The notes: generated from the sequence alone by a model not told the origin. Counted from the stretch's first letter, positions 35,264 through 43,581 are shown. The stretch is DNA of 64,000 nt from Pedobacter psychrodurus (GCF_004331735.1 NZ_SJSO01000002.1:186001-250000), one strand, 5' to 3'. Numbers and translations are program-made.

Positions 35264-35300
35264 ACCAGTAGTGAAAATAATGTAGCATATCACTACTGGT
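35264..35300. other. Perfect 10-bp inverted repeat
   Basis: ACCAGTAGTG (35264-35273) and CACTACTGGT (35291-35300), with a 17-base loop, lie between the YciI-like gene and the AsmA-like gene. On the minus strand no T run follows, so it may be an operator or an RNA hairpin rather than a terminator. Confidence 0.5.
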
Positions 35301-35308
35301 TTTAAGAA

Positions 35309-35599
35309 TCATTTTCCTAAAAGTAATTCGAGATCTGGATGATATTGTGAGGTTAAGAACTGGGTAATGGTGAAATCGGCCAATCGATTGATGTAAAACG
35401 GATCTTCCATCAGGATTTTTTTTAAAGCCTCTCCATCCTGTGCCAGGGCTAAGATAATTCCACCGGTACGGGGTACTTTTCGGCCAGAAGCTACAAAGAT
35501 GTTTTTTTTATAGTATTTCTTTAAATATTGAACATGCGCCTTCATATGCTCATCCAACTCGGTTAGTGGAACAATATATTTAAGATCTACAATGAACAT
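35309..35599 (-). CDS. YciI family protein
   Basis: A 96-residue ferredoxin-like protein. The start at 35599 (MFIVDLKYIVPLTELDEHMK) is chosen because the upstream extension overlaps the preceding gene. The conserved His and Asp of the family are in DEHMKAHVQYLKKYY and EDPFYINRLADFTITQF, and the basic FVASGRKVPRTGGIILA strand pair is typical. YciI proteins may be small dehalogenases or dimeric binding proteins; function here is unknown. It starts 5 bases after the stop of the preceding gene, indicating an operon. Confidence 0.82.
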   Translation of the reverse strand: MFIVDLKYIVPLTELDEHMKAHVQYLKKYYKKNIFVASGRKVPRTGGIILALAQDGEALKKILMEDPFYINRLADFTITQFLTSQYHPDLELLLGK

Positions 35600-35604
35600 G
35601 CAGC

Positions 35605-36084
35605 TTACAATAAATGTGCAAAAACAGTAGAATGCCAACTATTTTGAAAAGGAACTTCCCATTTGCTTTCCAACTCAGCTAGATTTTGTACCATATTGTT
35701 AAACACAATCGTTTCTGGTGTTACCTGTTTAATATTGACCAAAGTTTCAAAATCTTCTTTGCTGTTCACTACAACCTCTCCATTTACTTTGTAGGCAATG
35801 TTGAAACGGTTAAAAAGATCTACATGGAATTCTTGTTCAATTTCTTTAATTAAGCGCACAGAACTGTCAATAGAGCAACCGGTAACACCCGCCTGACTTT
35901 CGTCGACTGTTAGGATAATAAAAAAGCCATAGCGGATTTCTGCTTTTGCAAGCAATTCATTTCCATGTGCTTTCCACTGGTTAGTAAAAGCTGCTAATTT
36001 GTTTAAGATCTCACTTTCTTCGGTAGAAGTAAATTTGCGATCGCTTTGGTATATCCAAACTCTTGATTGTGGAGAAAAACTCAT
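35605..36084 (-). CDS. Conserved Bacteroidota protein of unknown function
   Basis: A 159-residue soluble protein. I recognise the family from Bacteroidota genomes by its opening SPQSRVWIYQSDRKFTSTEE, the WKAHGNELLAKAEIRYGFFI strand and GVTGCSIDSSVRLIKEIEQE. Database entries sometimes call it an ABC transporter ATPase, but there is no Walker A or B motif, so that name is unjustified. The Cys in GCSIDSS is conserved in my recollection. It is the first gene of a pair with the YciI-like gene. Confidence 0.7.
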   Translation of the reverse strand: MSFSPQSRVWIYQSDRKFTSTEESEILNKLAAFTNQWKAHGNELLAKAEIRYGFFIILTVDESQAGVTGCSIDSSVRLIKEIEQEFHVDLFNRFNIAYKVNGEVVVNSKEDFETLVNIKQVTPETIVFNNMVQNLAELESKWEVPFQNSWHSTVFAHLL

Positions 36085-36134
36085 ATACAAATTTATGATT
36101 TTAATTAAATTGGTGTGTTTAAAACGCTAACCTG

Positions 36135-36620
36135 ATGAAAAAGTTTACACTCTGCTTGAAAATATCCCTTCTTTCGGCTTTTTGTGTGTTTTTATGTGCT
36201 TTTTCCAACCCCGAAACCATAGCGCAATCAATCAGCTCCCTTCAAAAAACATTTACCGATCATTACGATAACAGCCAGGAAAGTGACGAGGTAAAGCGTT
36301 ATGAGCTAAATGTTACCAACAATGGCTTTTGTCGTTACAAGCGGTATTTTAATAACGGTAAAACGGAGTATTTCGCATTTAAGCTATCGAAATTTAAGGA
36401 TATGGACTATTATGGTACAAATACTTCGGGTAAATTATATATCCATACTAAAGGTGATGACGTCATTGTGCAAACCTATAAAGACAGGGGAGGCGACGTA
36501 GATTCGATGGCTACACAGCTAGTCATTCCATTAAAAAATATGGAGGCCGAAGATTTAAACCTGATTCGCGATAACTTAAATAAAATAAATGCAGAGGTTT
36601 TAATTTCTCAGAAGCCATAA
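36135..36620 (+). CDS. Exported hypothetical protein
   Basis: A 161-residue secreted protein with a signal peptide (about 1-24, LLSAFCVFLCAFSNPETIA). The mature part is charged, with strands such as GFCRYKRYFNNGKTEYFAFK and SGKLYIHTKGDDVIVQTYKD. I do not recognise the family. It is divergently transcribed from the neighbouring gene with a short 50-base gap and followed by a long intergenic region with two structured repeats. Confidence 0.6.
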   Translation: MKKFTLCLKISLLSAFCVFLCAFSNPETIAQSISSLQKTFTDHYDNSQESDEVKRYELNVTNNGFCRYKRYFNNGKTEYFAFKLSKFKDMDYYGTNTSGKLYIHTKGDDVIVQTYKDRGGDVDSMATQLVIPLKNMEAEDLNLIRDNLNKINAEVLISQKP

Positions 36621-36735
36621 CTTGTTCTAATAATGAGCATTTCAAGCTAGTTGATTATCCTTTTCTGATCTTATTAATTCAATTTGTTAACACCATTAGG
36701 GTATAAATTAAGATGTTAAGCTTATTGCCTGTTTT

Positions 36736-36963
36736 GGAGCGCTTGTCGTTCGCTTTTTTTAAGTTAGTCCTGCTCTTCGCTTTATCCCGATGAAATATCG
36801 GGGATGCCACTTCGATCAGGGCTATAAACTTGGATCTGTGGCACGGAAAACCGACATAGTAGCAGAAAATGGCTAAACTAAACCTGATCGAACGAATGCC
36901 ATTTTTCATGGCAGAAGGTAGAGCAGGAAGAAATTGATCTATGGAATACTGCTATTGCTTTCC
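36736..36963 (+). repeat. Structured dispersed repeat, family C, copy 3
   Basis: A 228-bp element, best-preserved copy. It starts GGAGCGC and ends GCTTTCC. Paired segments are CCTGCTCT with AGAGCAGG (closing stem), hairpin CCCGATgaaatATCGGG, TGCCAC with GTGGCA, CGG-aaaa-CCG, GATCAGG with CCTGATC, and TGCCA-tttttca-TGGCA. The reverse complement of copy 1 aligns along the whole length. It sits in a 618-base gap without genes, followed 51 bases later by copy 4. Confidence 0.88.
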
Positions 36964-37014
36964 TGAAAATAAAAAACCATCAAATAATAAAGGTTGAGTT
37001 CGTCGGTTATGTTT

Positions 37015-37160
37015 GGAGCGCTTGTTGTTCGCATTTTTTAAAGTTATTCCTACTCTACGTTTTATCCCAATGAAATATTGGGAATGCCGCTTTGATCAGG
37101 AATATAAACTTGGCCCCTGCGGCACGGGAAACCGACATTAGTAACAGAAAAATAAACAAC
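37015..37160 (+). repeat. Structured dispersed repeat, family C, copy 4 (truncated)
   Basis: About 146 bases matching the 5' two-thirds of copy 3 in the same orientation. The stems are kept with paired changes: CCCAAT/ATTGGG in place of CCCGAT/ATCGGG, TGCCGC/GCGGCA in place of TGCCAC/GTGGCA, and CGG-gaaa-CCG. The 3' third, including the partner strand of the closing stem, is missing or unrecognisable. It ends about 80 bases before tldD. Confidence 0.85.
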
Positions 37161-37238
37161 CTAAACAGTACAAGGATCAAGAAATTTTTGAATATAAGTT
37201 AAAACACTTATATTCAGTTACATTTAAACCATCTCATC

Positions 37239-38876
37239 TTGAAACGTAGAAACTTTATTTATTTAACTGGCGTAGGCGCTGCTGCGGCAATGCTGCCTGC
37301 TATTCCAGTTTTTGGGAAAGAGATTTCCCCTGAGCAGGCCTTAGAATATATAGACCCGGTAGCTAAAAAAATCATGTCTGATGTTGCCCTTAATGCGGCA
37401 CGCTCAAAAGGGGCAACTTATACTGATGTGCGTGTAGGCAGGTATCTTAACCAATATGTAGTTACACGAGAGGATAAAGTAGAGAATATTGTAAATACCG
37501 AATCTTATGGGATTGGGATCAGGGTAATTTCGAATGGCAGTTGGGGATTTGCGGCAACCGATAAATTGGATAAAGATAGTATTGCCAAAGCGGCCGAACT
37601 GGCGGTAACTATTGCCAAAGAAAATGCCCGTTTGTTAAGAGAGCCTGTAAAGCTGGCGCCACAAAAAGGCTATGGTGAGGTAAGCTGGAAAGCTCCGATT
37701 GAGAAAAATACTTTTGAGGTACCCGTAAAAGAAAAGGTAGATTTATTGTTGGCGGTAAACGATGCGGCTATTAAGGGCGGTGCAGATTACATCAACTCCA
37801 TCTTATTTGCGGTAAATGAGCAAAAATATTTCGCTTCAACTGATGGTTCCTACATCGATCAGGATATTCATCGCATCTGGCCTACTTTCTTTATCACTAA
37901 AATAGATAAAGTAACCGGTAAGTTCGAAACCAGAAATGCATTAAGTGCGCCTACAGGCAAAGGTTACGAATATTTAAACGCAAGGCCACAGGATAAAATA
38001 CAAACGGTTTCCGGTACGCTTTATAAAGGCAGGTACGATATGCTTGAAGATGCTACGCAGGCAGCAAAGCAGGTGGGCGAAAAGATGAAGGCAAAATCAG
38101 TAGAACCAGGCAAGTATGATCTGGTATTGGATCCTTCACATTTATGGTTAACTATTCACGAATCGTGTGGTCACCCAACCGAGCTAGACCGCGTATTGGG
38201 TTACGAGGCCAATTATGCAGGAACCAGTTTTCTAACTTTAGATAAATGGGAATCTAAAAAATTTAGCTATGGTAGCAAGGAAGTGAATATTACTGCCGAT
38301 AAAACCGAAGTTGGATCGTTAGGGGCCGTTGGTTATGATGATGAAGGTGTAAAATGCGGAAAATGGGATGTGATTAAAGATGGTATACTGGTAAATTACC
38401 AGGCCATCAGAGATCAGGCACATATATTAGGATTAAATGCATCACAAGGTTGTTGTTATGCCGATAACTGGAGCAGTGTTCAGTTTCAGCGTATGGCCAA
38501 CATTTCTTTGCAGCCTGGTAAAGCCAAATTGAGTATAGCCGATCAGATCAAAAACGTAGAAAAAGGCATTTACATTGTAGGCGATGGCTCTTTTTCTATC
38601 GATCAGCAGCGTTATAATTTCCAATTCGGCGGTCAGCTTTATTACGAAATTAAAGCAGGGAAAATAGTTGGTATGCTTAAAGATGTAGCTTATCAGGCTA
38701 ATACTCAAGAATTCTGGAATTCGTGTGTGGCCATTTGTGATCAAAGCGATTACCGTTTAGGAGGCTCGTTTTTTGATGGTAAAGGCCAACCCGGTCAGGT
38801 AAGTGCTGTATCTCACGGATCGGCAACCACACGTTTTAATAAAGTTAATGTGATCAACACCGCTAGAAAAATCTGA
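37239..38876 (+). CDS. tldD: TldD-type metalloprotease with Tat-like signal
   Basis: A 545-residue TldD/PmbA family protein. The active-site H-E-x-x-x-H is at 307-312 (TIHESCGHPTELDRVLG), with a conserved DEG and GDGSFSIDQQRYNFQFGGQL later in the chain. The N-terminus MKRRNFIYLTGVGAAAAMLP has a twin-arginine pattern and a hydrophobic stretch, so it may be exported by Tat, unlike E. coli TldD, which is cytoplasmic. It starts with TTG. The neighbouring TldE-like gene begins 8 bases after its stop, so both are made together and likely form the usual heterodimer. Confidence 0.88.
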   Translation: MKRRNFIYLTGVGAAAAMLPAIPVFGKEISPEQALEYIDPVAKKIMSDVALNAARSKGATYTDVRVGRYLNQYVVTREDKVENIVNTESYGIGIRVISNGSWGFAATDKLDKDSIAKAAELAVTIAKENARLLREPVKLAPQKGYGEVSWKAPIEKNTFEVPVKEKVDLLLAVNDAAIKGGADYINSILFAVNEQKYFASTDGSYIDQDIHRIWPTFFITKIDKVTGKFETRNALSAPTGKGYEYLNARPQDKIQTVSGTLYKGRYDMLEDATQAAKQVGEKMKAKSVEPGKYDLVLDPSHLWLTIHESCGHPTELDRVLGYEANYAGTSFLTLDKWESKKFSYGSKEVNITADKTEVGSLGAVGYDDEGVKCGKWDVIKDGILVNYQAIRDQAHILGLNASQGCCYADNWSSVQFQRMANISLQPGKAKLSIADQIKNVEKGIYIVGDGSFSIDQQRYNFQFGGQLYYEIKAGKIVGMLKDVAYQANTQEFWNSCVAICDQSDYRLGGSFFDGKGQPGQVSAVSHGSATTRFNKVNVINTARKI

Positions 38877-38884
38877 TAGAAATT

Positions 38885-40222
38885 ATGCCAATCTTAACAA
38901 AAGCAGAAGCAAAGGCACTTTTAACTAAAGTACTTTCTTACTCTAAAGCAGAACAATGTGAAGTAAATTTAAATTGTTCGGATAGTGGCAACCTCAGGTA
39001 TGCCAGAAACGCGGTTTCTACCAGTGGTGGAATTAGTTCTAACAGTTTGGTGGTTGGCTCAGCCTTCGGAAAAAAACTCGGTACAGCAACTATAAACGAG
39101 TTTGATGATGTTTCATTACAAAAAGTAGTGCGCAGAGCAGAAGAACTTGCGCAGCTTGCACCAGAAAATCCTGAGTTTATGCCTTTTCTTGGTCCTCAGG
39201 AATATGGTGCCGATTCACCTACATTTTCTCCAGCTACAGCGGCCGTTACGCCAAAAGACAGGGCCGATGCAGTGCAGGCCAGTTTAAAACAGGCTATGGA
39301 TAACAAACTCAATGCCGCTGGATTTTTATCAAATAGCGTGGGTTGTTCAGCAATGATGAATAGTAAGGGTTTGTTTGCCTATAATACCTCAACCGATGTC
39401 GCTTTTAACATTACGGTAAGAACCGATGATGGTAAAGGCTCAGGTTATGCCACAAGGGGATACAACGATTTTAGCAAACTTAATGCAAAGGCCGATACTG
39501 CAATTGCTGCAAAAAAGGCAATGTCGTCGGTAACCGCAAAGGCTATAGAACCAGGTAAATATACCGTTATTTTAGAGCCAACCGCCGTAGCGGTAATGTT
39601 GGAGAATTTATTATACTCTTTAGATGCCAGGCAGGCTGATGAGGGGCGAAGCTTTATGAGTAAAACCGGAGGTAAGACAAAATTAGGAGAACAACTGGTA
39701 GATGAACGGGTAAATATTTATTCAGATCCCTGGAATCCTGAGCTGCCAACTTCAACATGGTCTGGAGACGGGCGGCCACAGCAGAAAGTAAACTGGATAG
39801 AAAAAGGAGTGGTTAAAAATTTATACAGCTCGAGATATTGGGCGCAAAAAACCGGCATTAAGGCGATTCCAACCCCTGGAGGTACCATTATGAAGGGTGG
39901 AACCAAAACTTTGGAAGAGTTGATCAAAGGAACAGAAAAAGGCATATTGGTTACGCGTTTATGGTATATCCGTACGGTAGACCCACAAACCTTATTGCTA
40001 ACCGGGCTGACCAGAGATGGTACTTTTTACATCGAAAATGGCGAGATCAAGTTTCCGGTAAAGAATTTCCGTTTTAATGAAAGTCCGATTATTATGTTGA
40101 ATAACCTCGATGAAATCGGAATAGCGGAAAGAACAGTGAGTGCCGAATCGGAAGCCAACTATCTCTTGCCACCATTAAGGATCAGGGATTTTACCTTCAC
40201 CTCCTTATCTGATGCGGTATAA
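38885..40222 (+). CDS. TldE/PmbA-type partner of TldD
   Basis: A 445-residue TldD/PmbA family protein lacking the H-E-x-x-x-H site. Typical parts are RYARNAVSTSGGISSNSLVV, SVGCSAMMNSKGLFAYNTS, EPGKYTVILEPTAVAVMLEN, LYSLDARQADEGRSFMSKTG, GTIMKGGTKTLEELIKGTEK and a C-terminal FNESPIIMLNNLDEIGIAER. In E. coli TldE forms the non-catalytic half of the TldD-TldE protease that trims peptides such as microcin B17 precursor. It has no signal peptide of its own, which is odd beside the Tat-like partner. Confidence 0.88.
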   Translation: MPILTKAEAKALLTKVLSYSKAEQCEVNLNCSDSGNLRYARNAVSTSGGISSNSLVVGSAFGKKLGTATINEFDDVSLQKVVRRAEELAQLAPENPEFMPFLGPQEYGADSPTFSPATAAVTPKDRADAVQASLKQAMDNKLNAAGFLSNSVGCSAMMNSKGLFAYNTSTDVAFNITVRTDDGKGSGYATRGYNDFSKLNAKADTAIAAKKAMSSVTAKAIEPGKYTVILEPTAVAVMLENLLYSLDARQADEGRSFMSKTGGKTKLGEQLVDERVNIYSDPWNPELPTSTWSGDGRPQQKVNWIEKGVVKNLYSSRYWAQKTGIKAIPTPGGTIMKGGTKTLEELIKGTEKGILVTRLWYIRTVDPQTLLLTGLTRDGTFYIENGEIKFPVKNFRFNESPIIMLNNLDEIGIAERTVSAESEANYLLPPLRIRDFTFTSLSDAV

Positions 40223-40247
40223 CAAATTAGGAATTAACAATATAACA

Positions 40248-40280
40248 AAGCCTGAGCATCGTCGATGTTCAGGCTTCGTT
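40248..40280. terminator. Bidirectional terminator after tldD-tldE
   Basis: 13-bp stem AAGCCTGAGCATC / GATGTTCAGGCTT with one mismatch and a three-base loop, between converging genes. Confidence 0.85.
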
Positions 40281-40299
40281 TATTTAGTTGAAATGATGG

Positions 40300-41088
40300 C
40301 TACAGTCCGTTTGCCCTTGCTGTAATCTCAGCAATATCCAATACCTTAACTTCCTGTTCTTTATCTTTTAATTTAATGCCATCACTCAGCATCGTCATAC
40401 AGAAAGGGCATCCTGCAGCAATAACCTGTGGGTTGGTTTCCAGCGCCTCATCAATGCGTTCTACGTTGATATCTTTATTTCCCTTTTCCGGTTCTTTAAA
40501 CATTTGGGCACCACCGGCTCCACAGCAGAGGCCGTTGCTTTTGCAGCGTTTCATTTCTACCAACTGTGCATCAAGCACCTCCAGAGCTTTTCTTGGCGCT
40601 TCATAGATCCCATTTCCCCGGCCTAAATAGCAAGGATCATGATAGGTGATCTTTTTACCTTTAAAACTTTCTCCTCCTTCGGCCTTTAATTTGCCCTCAT
40701 TGATTAAATCCTGGATCAGCTGGGTATGGTGAATCACTTCGTAAGTGCCGCCCAAGCCTGGATATTCGTTTTTAATGGTATTGAAACAGTGTGGGCAGCC
40801 TGTCACGATTTTTTTAATGTTGTAAGCATTTAATACCTCGATATTGGTCATGGCCTGCATCTGGAAAAGGAACTCGTTCCCTGCACGCTTTGCCGGATCG
40901 CCTGTACAGCTTTCTTCTGTGCCTAAAACAGCATATTTGATGCCTACATGATGCAGGATCTTACAGATGTCGCGGGTTATTTTCTGTGCTCTCTCATCGT
41001 AACTTCCAGCACAACCTACCCAAAATAATATTTCCGGTTCTTCGCCTGCGGCCATTAGCTCGGCCATTGTAGGGACTTTAAATTCCAT
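40300..41088 (-). CDS. CCG-domain (Fe-S)-binding oxidoreductase subunit
   Basis: A 262-residue protein with two cysteine-rich CCG domains, as in HdrB/HdrD, GlpC and LutA. The first is FWVGCAGSYDERAQ plus the internal TGCPHCFNTIKNEYPG; the second includes HDPCYLGRGNGIYEAPRKAL, KRCKSNGLCCGAGGAQMF and AAGCPFCMTMLSDGIKLK. Such domains bind a non-cubane 4Fe-4S cluster and work with a ferredoxin-like/membrane subunit in electron transfer. The partner is the membrane Fe-S protein two genes upstream. The cellular substrate is unknown; a link to fatty acid or electron-transfer-flavoprotein oxidation has been proposed for relatives. Confidence 0.88.
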   Translation of the reverse strand: MEFKVPTMAELMAAGEEPEILFWVGCAGSYDERAQKITRDICKILHHVGIKYAVLGTEESCTGDPAKRAGNEFLFQMQAMTNIEVLNAYNIKKIVTGCPHCFNTIKNEYPGLGGTYEVIHHTQLIQDLINEGKLKAEGGESFKGKKITYHDPCYLGRGNGIYEAPRKALEVLDAQLVEMKRCKSNGLCCGAGGAQMFKEPEKGNKDINVERIDEALETNPQVIAAGCPFCMTMLSDGIKLKDKEQEVKVLDIAEITARANGL

Positions 41089-41136
41089 TTTTATAAGGTA
41101 TCATTAGTTAGTATCAGTTCAAAGCGCTGATGTGTA

Positions 41137-41682
41137 CTATTGTTTTGTCTTTAATAATTTAATTAACTCAGTTAAACCTGTTAGGGCTCCAGTATAATAA
41201 TCGTCTTTTTTAAAATGTGGGATGATATATTTGTCTATCACTTCTTTTGTTTCCCTGTCGGATATCATTTTTTCGATTCCATATCCATTGCATATTCTGA
41301 TCAGCCGGTGTTTGCGCGAAAAAGCAATTAAAATTCCATTGTCTTTTCCTTTTTCTCCAACTCCCCAGCTATTGGCCATTCTTAAAGCGAGGTCGTTAAA
41401 CTTCTTTTTGCTAGTCATCAAAGTATCGATGGTAACCATTGCAATCTGGATAGCCGACTCTCCTTTAAACTTTGTAATCAGATTGGTTAATGTAGCAATT
41501 TGTTTTTCGTTAAAATTATACTCGTAATCATTAACCCAACCTTTGGGTTTCGGGATATTGTCCCAAAAGCCTTTTCTGTAATCTTCAAGCTTCTGTTTTG
41601 TGGGATCTTTCTGTGCCTGAGCCCTAAAGGGATTATTGAGTATGATCAGGACGGATAAAATCCAAAAAGCTTTAGCCTTCAT
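41137..41682 (-). CDS. TPM-domain exported protein
   Basis: A 181-residue protein with a signal peptide (about 1-23, ending FRAQAQ) and a single TPM domain: VNDYEYNFNEKQIATLTNLI, AIQIAMVTIDTLM, FNDLALRMANSWGVGEKGKD and NGILIAFSRKHRLIRICNGY, GIEKMISD. Unlike many TPM proteins it lacks a C-terminal membrane segment or Gly-rich tail. TPM domains occur in thylakoid repair and respiratory maturation proteins. Its location between two Fe-S subunit genes, 8 bases after the first and 48 bases before the second, suggests a role with that complex. Confidence 0.85.
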   Translation of the reverse strand: MKAKAFWILSVLIILNNPFRAQAQKDPTKQKLEDYRKGFWDNIPKPKGWVNDYEYNFNEKQIATLTNLITKFKGESAIQIAMVTIDTLMTSKKKFNDLALRMANSWGVGEKGKDNGILIAFSRKHRLIRICNGYGIEKMISDRETKEVIDKYIIPHFKKDDYYTGALTGLTELIKLLKTKQ

Positions 41683-41690
41683 ATTTAAAA

Positions 41691-42986
41691 TTATTTTTCT
41701 TCTGCCCAGTTAAAACGGTCGGCTGGAGAGTATTTCCAGGGTGCCTGGTTATTCTCAATATTTCCCATCATGGCATTAATACTTCCAGGTGCCTGCGACT
41801 CTTCCATCACGGCAAAACGGCGAAGCTCCATAATAATCTGTAATGGATCGATATTTACCGGACAGGCCTCTACGCAAGCATTACAGCTGGTACAGGCCCA
41901 AATTTCTTCTCTGCTGATGTAATCATCCAATAAAGATTTTCCATCCTGATGTTCAGCACCATGTTTATCTATGTTTTGCCCCACTTCAGTAATACGGTCG
42001 CGGGTATCCATCATAATTTTCCGTGGAGACAGTAGTTTGCCTGTAATGTTTGCCGGGCATACCGAAGTACACCTTCCGCATTCGGTACAGGTATAAGCAT
42101 TCATCAGGTTTACCCAACTTAAATCGGTAACGTCTTTTGCGCCAAATTTTCCAGATTCGGTTTCTGCCGGTACGAAAGATGGATCAAGCATGGCCTTTAC
42201 CTCATTGGTAACCGATACCATGTTGGTAAACTCACCTTTAGGCTCCAGGTTAGAAAAATATGTATTCGGAAAAGCAAAGAGGATGTGGAAATGTTTTGAG
42301 TAAGGCAGGTAATTTAAGAATGCCAGTATACCGATAATATGGAACCACCAGCAGCTGCGCTCTACAATAACCAATGCACCTTCTGTTGATGGCAGTATAT
42401 TTATTAAGTACTGGCTCACCGGAAATGCACCTGCGTTTACATAATGTGCTGAGCCTAACAATTGTAGTTTAGCGTCGGCTGCATTCATAAGCAAGAAAGC
42501 GCTCATTAATAAAATTTCGGTAATCAGGATGTAATTGGCATCAGATTTTGGCCAGCTTTTCATCTCAACACCGCTAAAGCGTTTAAGCTTAAGTATATTT
42601 CTGCGGATAAGGAAAATGGCGCAGGAAACCCAAACGGTAAAAGCCAATATCTCAAAAGATCCAATCAGGAAATTATACAGGCCGCCCAAACCATTAAAAA
42701 TACGGTGTGTACCGAAAAGACCATCGATCATAATTTCGAGCACTTCGATGTTGATGATCACAAAACCGATGTAAACGAAAAAGTGCAGAAAGGCGGGGAT
42801 GGGGCGGACAACCATTTTTGATTGGCCAAAAGCTACCCGGAGCATAGTCATCAGTCTTTTTTGAGGCTGATCCTTGCGGTCGACTGATTTGCCTAAGCGG
42901 ATATTGCGAATTATTTTACGCAGATTAACTGTAAACAGCGCAATTGCTGCAAGTGTAAGTACTAGAAAAAGGATCTGTGCTACCAT
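41691..42986 (-). CDS. Membrane (Fe-S)-binding electron-transfer subunit
   Basis: A 431-residue protein. The N-terminal half has five to six membrane helices (about 2-20, 68-88, 108-128, 150-172, 212-232) resembling the NarI-like heme-binding region, and the C-terminal half has two 4Fe-4S motifs: TCTECGRCTSVCPANITGKL and ACTSCNACVEACPVNIDPLQ. Together with the CCG subunit it forms a split HdrE/HdrD-like or EtfQO-like oxidoreductase that would pass electrons to or from quinone at the inner membrane. It is first in the three-gene operon. Confidence 0.88.
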   Translation of the reverse strand: MVAQILFLVLTLAAIALFTVNLRKIIRNIRLGKSVDRKDQPQKRLMTMLRVAFGQSKMVVRPIPAFLHFFVYIGFVIINIEVLEIMIDGLFGTHRIFNGLGGLYNFLIGSFEILAFTVWVSCAIFLIRRNILKLKRFSGVEMKSWPKSDANYILITEILLMSAFLLMNAADAKLQLLGSAHYVNAGAFPVSQYLINILPSTEGALVIVERSCWWFHIIGILAFLNYLPYSKHFHILFAFPNTYFSNLEPKGEFTNMVSVTNEVKAMLDPSFVPAETESGKFGAKDVTDLSWVNLMNAYTCTECGRCTSVCPANITGKLLSPRKIMMDTRDRITEVGQNIDKHGAEHQDGKSLLDDYISREEIWACTSCNACVEACPVNIDPLQIIMELRRFAVMEESQAPGSINAMMGNIENNQAPWKYSPADRFNWAEEK

Positions 42987-43169
42987 GCAATATTAGATTG
43001 TTATGCTAAATTAGGATATTAATCTAAATAAATTGCTATGCATGCATAAAAAAATCGATAAAATAGTTTGTTTGTACTCATTCTAAGCTATAATTAGGAC
43101 TTTTTATACATAGAGCGAAAAATTAATTAATTGATAATCAGAGCGACAATGAAATAATCGAAAAAAAGT

Positions 43170-43199
43170 TTTGCTTTTGAAAAAAGAACGCTACATTTG
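43170..43199 (+). promoter_or_regulatory. Promoter of tRNA-Phe copy 1
   Basis: TTTG (43170-43173), an 18-base spacer and TACATTTG (43192-43199) match the Bacteroidota promoter consensus; the tRNA begins 15 bases later. Confidence 0.82.
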
Positions 43200-43214
43200 C
43201 AATCCCAAACGGAT

Positions 43215-43287
43215 GGTGCCATAGCTCAGTCGGTAGAGCAAAGGACTGAAAATCCTTGTGTCCCTGGTTCGAATCCAGGTGGCACCA
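43215..43287 (+). tRNA. tRNA-Phe (GAA), copy 1
   Basis: A 73-base tRNA: acceptor GGTGCCA/TGGCACC, D arm AGCTC...GAGC, anticodon arm AGGACTGAAAATCCT with anticodon GAA, T arm CCTGGTTCGAATCCAGG, discriminator A. CCA is not encoded. It has its own promoter and terminator. An identical copy follows 289 bases downstream. Confidence 0.97.
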
Positions 43288-43292
43288 CTTCC

Positions 43293-43322
43293 AAAAGCCT
43301 TTCAGAAATGAGAGGCTTTTTT
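43293..43322 (+). terminator. Terminator of tRNA-Phe copy 1
   Basis: AAAAGCCT / AGGCTTTT stem with a 12-base loop followed by T residues, six bases after the tRNA. Confidence 0.8.
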
Positions 43323-43458
43323 GGTTATATACCATTTCATTGGGCAATGTCTAATCCAAAATGAAAATATTTTTTTATACATCTTCCTGTTTATCAAAAA
43401 GATGGCTTTACCAAGGATGTATCCGAAGAAAAAAACTGAATAAAATCTAAAATCCTTT

Positions 43459-43489
43459 TTTGGATTTGAAAAAAAGAATGCTACATTTG
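43459..43489 (+). promoter_or_regulatory. Promoter of tRNA-Phe copy 2
   Basis: TTTG (43459-43462), a 19-base spacer and TACATTTG (43482-43489). The downstream CAATCCCAAA leader is shared with copy 1. Confidence 0.82.
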
Positions 43490-43503
43490 CAATCCCAAAA
43501 GGG

Positions 43504-43576
43504 GGTGCCATAGCTCAGTCGGTAGAGCAAAGGACTGAAAATCCTTGTGTCCCTGGTTCGAATCCAGGTGGCACCA
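43504..43576 (+). tRNA. tRNA-Phe (GAA), copy 2
   Basis: A 73-base tRNA identical in sequence to copy 1, with anticodon GAA. The promoter, leader and terminator are also duplicated with small changes, so the duplication unit is about 289 bases. Confidence 0.97.
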
Positions 43577-43581
43577 CTTCC

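Noticed and set aside
36679..36909. 76-codon minus-strand open frame in the long gap before tldD
   Set aside because: It lies entirely in the structured repeat family, where stems and not codons are conserved; other copies have stops in this frame.
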